Both the position numbers and the translations under genes were made by a program. Below are positions 59,558-64,000 of a stretch of 64,000 bases of DNA, piece by piece. The first letter of the stretch is position 1, and every line of letters starts with the position of its first letter. Under the pieces are notes generated by a model, which had not been told where the DNA came from, did no database searches, and worked only from the letters and a program-made list of their open reading frames with translations. The stretch is from positions 22,157 through 86,156 of the forward strand of contig JAUUXB010000002.1 in the NCBI GenBank assembly GCA_030588745.1. Direction: 5' to 3'. The DNA comes from a bacterium (lineage in GTDB: Bacteria; Patescibacteriota; Minisyncoccia; Minisyncoccales; JANBVM01).

Positions 59558-60868
59558 TTATTTATAGAACTTTTTTTTCATTTCGTCCATAAGCTCGAAG
59601 TTTATCTCATTATCAGATATCTCGAAAGCCCACTCCCAGATTGGAGCAGCAGAAAGTTTCTTTTTCTCTTTTTCATACAAAAGCGCTTGAAGTAAGACTG
59701 CCATAACATTTAATTGCGAAAGAAAACGTCCTTCAGCGCTACTTTTAGTCCGGTATTCATGCCAAAGATCAAATATCTCTTTTCTGGAAGGACCCTTTAA
59801 TCTCGAACTAAGCCTTTTAAAAGCTTTTTTTTCTTTTTTAAAGTCCTCAATATATTTTTTCATCTTTTCTTTCCTTGAAAGCCGTGGCCATTTTTTCAGA
59901 ATCTTTTTTTCTTTTCCTTTTGATTTACTCAAAATTCTATCGTAAGGAGTTGAGTCACCAGTGTAAACAGCAGAAATCTCATGGACTAAAGCCATTTTAA
60001 GAAGTTTCTCTGTATTATAGGTTCTTTTTTTAGGGCTTCCAAAAAGCCAAGCCATTAAACTCAAAGTAAAAATATGACCAGCAACTGTTTCAGGCTTTTT
60101 TACATCTCTAATAGTCCAATATAAACGAGGCATATGTTTTAATTTTCCTATCTCTAAAAGGAATTCTAAAATATTTGTCAGTTCTTTTTCTCTTTTTTTA
60201 AAAGATTTTGAAACTTTAATTTTTTCCCCAAATATCCTTTTGTAACGACGATAAAGTCTTCTTTTAATAACAGCCAAGAAATCCAGAAGCAAAGGGTCTT
60301 CTACCACCTCTTCAGTTCCTTCCCACCAGCTTGTTCCTCCAGTAGCATTATCACTGCCAAAATACTCAATTGACTGAAGTAACATTTCAATTCTGTCTAA
60401 TTGCCTAACAAATTTTGCTTCTTTGCTTATTCTTTTTTCATTATCATACCAATGAGAATAAATTTCATTCTTTAACTTTGTTTCAAGGGAACCAGTTAAT
60501 TTTAAAAAGGCTTTTTTTTCTCTCCTGAATTTTATCTTGGCTCTTTTTTCTTTTTCATTTCTTGAAAGACGCACCCATTTCATTAATAGCTTTTCATCTT
60601 TTTTCTTTTTCCTGGAAAGTCCTTGATAATAACCAAAAGGAGTTACGTCACCAGTATAAACCTCGCCAAGATCATGAAAAAGAGCAATTTTAATTGCTCT
60701 TTCTACGTTTAGCCCAGCCTTTTCGCTCATTAACCAAGCAGTAACTGCAACCCTAAAAGTATGACCAGCAATTGATTCTGGATTTTTAACTTGCATCAGA
60801 ACCCAACCTGTTCGAGGCATTTCTTTTAATTTATTTGCCTCAATTAAGAAATTAAGAGCATTTTTCAT
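59558..60868 (-). CDS. Tandem HD-domain hydrolase, second copy degenerate
   Basis: Two related HD units (about 1-210 and 228-436) of the YfbR/HDDC2 type, which in relatives dephosphorylate deoxynucleoside monophosphates. Copy 1 keeps the metal ligands (H36, H65-D66, D158 in RQLDRIEML). Copy 2 aligns as TVAGHIFTLSLMAW, ALVHEISAVYTGD and SQLNVMAVL: D66 became E297 and D158 became N387, so it is probably inactive. A tandem duplication with one dead half suggests the second unit now has a binding or dimerising role. Follows greA by 3 nt. Confidence 0.78.
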   Translation of the reverse strand: MKNALNFLIEANKLKEMPRTGWVLMQVKNPESIAGHTFRVAVTAWLMSEKAGLNVERAIKIALFHDLGEVYTGDVTPFGYYQGLSRKKKKDEKLLMKWVRLSRNEKEKRAKIKFRREKKAFLKLTGSLETKLKNEIYSHWYDNEKRISKEAKFVRQLDRIEMLLQSIEYFGSDNATGGTSWWEGTEEVVEDPLLLDFLAVIKRRLYRRYKRIFGEKIKVSKSFKKREKELTNILEFLLEIGKLKHMPRLYWTIRDVKKPETVAGHIFTLSLMAWLFGSPKKRTYNTEKLLKMALVHEISAVYTGDSTPYDRILSKSKGKEKKILKKWPRLSRKEKMKKYIEDFKKEKKAFKRLSSRLKGPSRKEIFDLWHEYRTKSSAEGRFLSQLNVMAVLLQALLYEKEKKKLSAAPIWEWAFEISDNEINFELMDEMKKKFYK

Positions 60869-60871
60869 GAG

Positions 60872-61345
60872 CTAAAACAAAGAATATTTAATTCTTTTAA
60901 GTTTATAGATCACTTTTATAGGAGAAGCGACCTCCACTGTATCATTAAGCTTGTGGCCTAATAGGATTTTTCCTATTGGAGAATCTGATGAGATTTTACC
61001 CTCACCAGGATTAGCTTCCAGGGTTCCAACAATTGTGAATTCATTAATCTCGCCATCAGTTTCTTCCAAGGTAACTGTTGCGCCTAAATGAACAATATTG
61101 CGCTTGTTTTTTGGAGGCAGCTTAATTAGTTCAATATTTTTTAAAATATGCTCTAACTCAACAAGCCTGCTTTCTAAGAAACTTAAATCTTCTCGAAAAA
61201 CAATGTATTCAGGATTTAAATCGTCGGATTGCAAAAGCTGAGGAGATTCTCCTTTTGTTTTTGCCATTCTGATTCTTTTCAAATCTTCGTATTCTTTCTT
61301 TACTTTATTTACTCCTTTTTTTGTTAGATAATATTTTTCTGGCAT
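60872..61345 (-). CDS. greA: Transcription elongation factor GreA family protein
   Basis: Rescues backtracked RNA polymerase. N-terminal coiled coil (LTKKGVNKVKKEYEDLKRI...FLESRLVELEHIL) and C-terminal domain (VHLGATVTLEE, ISSDSPIGKILLGHKLNDTVEV) are of normal size at 157 aa. The acidic tip, normally DLSENAEY, reads DLNPEY, two residues shorter, with acidic residues kept nearby (SDDLNPEY). First large gene of the operon toward the mevalonate genes. Confidence 0.88.
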   Translation of the reverse strand: MPEKYYLTKKGVNKVKKEYEDLKRIRMAKTKGESPQLLQSDDLNPEYIVFREDLSFLESRLVELEHILKNIELIKLPPKNKRNIVHLGATVTLEETDGEINEFTIVGTLEANPGEGKISSDSPIGKILLGHKLNDTVEVASPIKVIYKLKRIKYSLF

Positions 61346-61353
61346 ATAAACAT

Positions 61354-61380
61354 AAAAGGGCCTCTTGTTTTAGAGGTCCA
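61354..61380 (-). terminator. Terminator of the 38-aa unit
   Basis: Minus strand CCTCT/AGAGG stem with outer GG/CC, loop AAAACA, then CCTTTTA; a short T-run, so read-through to greA is possible. Confidence 0.5.
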
Positions 61381-61412
61381 GTAGATTTCTTTTATTTAAA
61401 TTCAGACACTCG

Positions 61413-61529
61413 TCATCCTACTGAACCCGCCATTGTCCTTGTTTTGTAAATTGCAGTTGAAAAACAAATTACAAAATCAACGGAAAGAAATGTAACGATA
61501 AAAGGATTCAGTTTTTTTCTTTTAGCCAT
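61413..61529 (-). CDS. Candidate 38-aa membrane peptide (or leader RNA) upstream of greA
   Basis: The 278 bp between greA and the activase gene hold a consensus promoter (TTGACA-16-TATAAT) and a terminator. Between them is one ORF too short for the track: MAKRKKLNPFIVTFLSVDFV..., basic start then a hydrophobic stretch (FIVTFLSVDFVICFSTAI), like a small membrane peptide. No Shine-Dalgarno; the leader would be about 11 nt. It might equally be a non-coding leader that attenuates greA. Confidence 0.4.
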   Translation of the reverse strand: MAKRKKLNPFIVTFLSVDFVICFSTAIYKTRTMAGSVG

Positions 61530-61546
61530 AGTAATTTAACATATTC

Positions 61547-61574
61547 ATTATAGCCACGCATAAAACTATGTCAA
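61547..61574 (-). promoter_or_regulatory. Consensus promoter upstream of the 38-aa ORF/greA operon
   Basis: Minus strand TTGACA (61569-61574), 16 bp, TATAAT (61547-61552): both hexamers perfect, the strongest promoter in the window. Confidence 0.8.
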
Positions 61575-61623
61575 GCTTTACTTTAATAATTGTAAAATAA
61601 TAATTATAATTCATCAATCATAC

Positions 61624-62592
61624 TTAAACATCAACTGCTAAATTGCTCCATTTACCGCATCTGTCATTCCAACGAGCAATAACTTTTCCATCTATTCTTG
61701 CTTCAATAACCTCGCATTGATTTGGACAGCCTTTACAGTCAAAAGAGGTACATTTGATATCCTTGTCTGAAACTTCAAATCCTGAAAATTTTGTTTGGGA
61801 AGGTGGATTATCTTTTATTAAAAGAGCTACTCCAAAAGCACCCATTACAGTATTGTATTCTGGAACAAGAATTTTTTGCCCTAAAGCTTTTTCAAAAGCC
61901 TTTCTCATTCCTATATTTTCAGAAACACCTCCTAAAAATACAATGGGCTCTTTTATATTCTTACCCTTGGCTACATTAGCCAAGAAGTTTCTGGCTAGAC
62001 CCTGACAAAGACCAGCTACAATGTCTTCTACCCTATGACCAATTTGTTGTTTATGAATCATATCTGATTCGCAAAATACTGTACATCTGGAACCAATGGT
62101 AGTTGGACTTTTTGAGCTTAAAGCTAATCTTCCAAATTCTTCGATCGGAATTTTTAATCTAAATGCTTGTGCATCAAGAAAGGATCCTGTTCCTGCAGCG
62201 CAAACCAAATTCATGGCAAAATCAACTGCTACTTTGTTTTCTAAAATAATAATTTTTGAATCCTGCCCACCGATTTCAATAATAGTTCCTGCATCAGGAA
62301 CTAAAAAAGAAGTTCCTTTAGCGTGAGCAGTAATTTCATTTTTTATTAGGTCAGCCCCAGTAATAACTCCAGCCAGATAACGAGCAGAGCCAGTGGTTGC
62401 CACTCCTGAGATTTGAACACTCAAATTGTCTTTTTCAATTTGATTTTTTAATTTTTTAAGTCCTTCCTGAATAGCTTTAATTGGATTTCCTCCAGTCCGG
62501 AAATAAAAGTGGGCTAAAATCTGACCTTGTTCATTAATTAAAACCAATTTAGTAGAAATAGAACCAACATCAATGCCTAAATAAGTTTTCAT
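61624..62592 (-). CDS. Acyl-CoA dehydratase activase (BadF/HgdC ATPase family)
   Basis: ASKHA-fold ATPase with a bridging 4Fe-4S cluster that, in known relatives, injects a low-potential electron into 2-hydroxyacyl-CoA dehydratases or benzoyl-CoA reductase. Phosphate motif GIDVGSISTKLVLI, cluster cysteines in NLVCAAGTGSFLD and IGSRCTVFCESDM, second ATP motif VFLGGVSENIGM. A C-terminal tail with extra cysteines (CTSFDCKGCPNQC...RCGKW) is present. 322 aa. Overlaps its partner gene by 4 nt. Confidence 0.87.
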   Translation of the reverse strand: MKTYLGIDVGSISTKLVLINEQGQILAHFYFRTGGNPIKAIQEGLKKLKNQIEKDNLSVQISGVATTGSARYLAGVITGADLIKNEITAHAKGTSFLVPDAGTIIEIGGQDSKIIILENKVAVDFAMNLVCAAGTGSFLDAQAFRLKIPIEEFGRLALSSKSPTTIGSRCTVFCESDMIHKQQIGHRVEDIVAGLCQGLARNFLANVAKGKNIKEPIVFLGGVSENIGMRKAFEKALGQKILVPEYNTVMGAFGVALLIKDNPPSQTKFSGFEVSDKDIKCTSFDCKGCPNQCEVIEARIDGKVIARWNDRCGKWSNLAVDV

Positions 62593-63665
62593 AATCTTTT
62601 CTTTTTATATTTATAATAGTTTTTAACTACATCAACAAAGGCTTCGAGACGAGTATTAATTCCAGCTTCAGCCACTTGTTCATCTAAGGATAATGATAAA
62701 AAGGGAATTTTTCTTTCTTGGTGAATTTTTTCCAAAATTGGCCGTATTGTTACCTCTGGCATGCAAAAAGCTGGCAACAAATGAATTATTCCGTCAAAGC
62801 CCTTTTTTACATAATCTAACATTTCATAGATTGCGTCTCTGCCGTGGCCGCCAACAGTTGATTTTAAATAAGGTTTTATTTTTTTTTGGATTACCCAATC
62901 TTTCCAAAAGAAGATTTTCTTTTTTAGATGATAGGTCAAGTCCATCTCCCGATGAACTTCTATTCCTTCTTGTCCTAATTTTTTTTCAACCTCAAAATTG
63001 ATTATTGGATCAGAAACAGTATAAATTTCTCCAATTAAACCAATTTTAGGCATATTTTTGTTTTTTTCAATTTTAATCTTTGCGAACTTTTTTAAGATTT
63101 CTTTCTTAAATTTTGGAAAATCTTTTTCTTTTTCTGTTCTATCAAGACCTACCAGGGCCTCAATTAACAATTTATCAGTCATTGTTCCTTCAACTTGCCT
63201 TGGTCTATAATATTGAGCTATCTTTTCCAGTTTTTCAATAAGTCTTAATTTTTTGAAAGAAAATCTAACTGCTTTAAAAATCTGCCAAGGAGAAGCTGCA
63301 GAAATTTCTTTTATTTTAGAAAAAATATCTTTGGGGCTCTGGTCAAAAGTAATGAAGTTAACGTTATGGCCTGCTTCTTGTAAAACCTTGTCTTGAACCG
63401 CACTATAATATCTCAAACGACAAGAACCGCCAAGAGCAGTAACCATAAAAATTGTGTTTGCTCCTTTTTTTATTGTTTCTAAATAATTCCCGATGTTCAC
63501 TTTTAAAGGAAAGCAATACATTTCAGGGGCTAATTTTGCTCCTTCAATAATTGTCTGGGAAGTTGTCTTCTCAGGAGAAATAACTTCCAAACCTAACTCT
63601 TTAAAAAGAGTTTTGAAAGCAATAGTATAATTACCCCATCTAGGAAAAGTTATTTTTAGTTTCAT
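62589..63665 (-). CDS. HgdB-like 2-hydroxyacyl-CoA dehydratase family protein (COG3580 type)
   Basis: 358-aa protein starting KITFPRWGNYTIAFKTLFKELG, with APEMYCFPLKVNIGNYLE and GGSCRLRYYSAVQ holding candidate cluster cysteines, and a later FDGIIHLLPAFCMPEVTIRP. This is the COG3580 architecture, distantly related to HgdB. Its end, EQVAEAGINTRLEAFVDVV, is repeated at the end of the next gene. The true substrate of these standalone systems is not known. Lies between the activase (4 nt overlap) and a third partner. Confidence 0.8.
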   Translation of the reverse strand: MKLKITFPRWGNYTIAFKTLFKELGLEVISPEKTTSQTIIEGAKLAPEMYCFPLKVNIGNYLETIKKGANTIFMVTALGGSCRLRYYSAVQDKVLQEAGHNVNFITFDQSPKDIFSKIKEISAASPWQIFKAVRFSFKKLRLIEKLEKIAQYYRPRQVEGTMTDKLLIEALVGLDRTEKEKDFPKFKKEILKKFAKIKIEKNKNMPKIGLIGEIYTVSDPIINFEVEKKLGQEGIEVHREMDLTYHLKKKIFFWKDWVIQKKIKPYLKSTVGGHGRDAIYEMLDYVKKGFDGIIHLLPAFCMPEVTIRPILEKIHQERKIPFLSLSLDEQVAEAGINTRLEAFVDVVKNYYKYKKKRL

Positions 63666-63670
63666 ATAAA

Positions 63671-64000
63671 TTATTGAAGTGTGTCAACAAAAGCCTCTAG
63701 TCGTGTTTGAAAACCTGCTTCCCCTGTATGTTCATCAATTATTAGATATAAAAAGGGGATCTTCTGGTTTTTAAATTCTTTTTCAATAAATTCTTTTAAA
63801 ACAGCATCACAACCACAAGCAAAAGAAGAAATTTCAATGACTCCTGTAATATTATACTTCAATATTTCTTCAATCTTTTCAAATATTTCTTTCCCAAACT
63901 CCCAGTGGAATTCAATCGCAAGTATAGATTCTTGTAAAGAGCCAGTCAGAGCTGTGTTGTTCGGAACTTCGTCAAGAAAAATTGGTTCAACTCCTAATTT
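63671..64000 (-). CDS. HgdB-like protein, partial at window edge (COG3581-type)
   Basis: The ORF track gives 63 aa, but the frame is open from 64000 (KLGVEPIFLDEVPNN...), so this is the C-terminal 109 residues of a longer gene whose start lies outside the window. The cysteine motif SSFACGCDAV and the ending EHTGEAGFQTRLEAFVDTL match the 2-hydroxyglutaryl-CoA dehydratase-like (DUF2229) family and its neighbour. It probably forms a complex with that protein and uses the activase. Confidence 0.75.
   Translation of the reverse strand, partial: KLGVEPIFLDEVPNNTALTGSLQESILAIEFHWEFGKEIFEKIEEILKYNITGVIEISSFACGCDAVLKEFIEKEFKNQKIPFLYLIIDEHTGEAGFQTRLEAFVDTLQ

Noticed and set aside
1-64000. UGA or UAG reassignment
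   Set aside because: UGA ends clear genes (phosphomevalonate kinase, toxin, thermonuclease) and UAG ends the 61-aa gene and the 146-aa gene; no long genes need in-frame readthrough apart from the single amber case reported.
1-64000. CRISPR arrays, insertion sequences, transposases, rRNA genes
   Set aside because: No regularly spaced repeats, no transposase or integrase ORF and no rRNA-like stretches were seen.

Overview
The window is low-GC bacterial DNA, almost entirely coding, with short overlaps inside long minus-strand operons. The gene set suggests a small-genome, fermentative or anaerobic Patescibacteria/CPR bacterium, probably of Parcubacteria type. Evidence for this is the oxygen-independent class III ribonucleotide reductase, a short bS21, FtsZ/FtsA, a 2-oxoacid:ferredoxin oxidoreductase, a class II HMG-CoA reductase with mevalonate-type kinases, and the absence of any aerobic respiration gene. 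This placement is inference from gene content. UGA and UAG are both used as ordinary stops.

Layout. 0-9 kb: nrdD-nrdG, then a minus operon lepB-hisS-HIT-rpsU-yqeY-ybeY-ftsA-ftsZ, with pth divergent. 9-17.6 kb: a small SD-led gene, topA, tRNA-Leu(CAA), a minus operon of two nucleotidyltransferases with tsaC and a YvcK homologue, a TPR gene whose true 5' end the ORF track misses, and murA. 17.6-31.6 kb: korB-korA, glmS, leuS, a histone-deacetylase-family hydrolase, tatD, two small SD-led genes, metG, an AI-2E permease and an M16 peptidase. 31.6-37.9 kb: an accessory region. Genes there alternate with a repeated intergenic unit made of a degenerate tRNA-3'-end-like stretch followed by a terminator and usually a new promoter. 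Its largest unit is an operon of small membrane proteins, a zinc-ribbon/PH protein, a CFI-box protein, a membrane-anchored thermonuclease and an Mrr-like nuclease, most of which share almost the same start sequence. 37.9-48.4 kb: glyS, a secreted beta-domain protein, recO, ileS with an inserted histidine-phosphatase domain, argS and HMG-CoA reductase. 48.4-50.9 kb: a toxin-antitoxin pair running into smpB, ssrA (tmRNA), infC, rpmI and rplT. 50.9-61.6 kb: Nudix, polX, a half-size MFS protein, a flippase-like protein, a matrixin-like protease, and a greA-HD-hydrolase-mevalonate kinase-decarboxylase-phosphomevalonate kinase operon. 61.6-64 kb: an acyl-CoA dehydratase activase and two HgdB-like partners, the last cut by the window edge.

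Two modes of translation initiation stand out. Many housekeeping or operon-leading genes have a good -35/-10 promoter whose predicted start point falls 0-5 nt before the ATG, so their mRNAs should be leaderless or nearly so. In contrast, small standalone unknown genes carry a strong Shine-Dalgarno sequence and their own terminator.

The strongest candidates for something new are the tRNA-end/terminator boundary array at 31.6-37.9 kb with its common-start operon, the IleRS/histidine-phosphatase fusion, and the TA-smpB-ssrA gene string.
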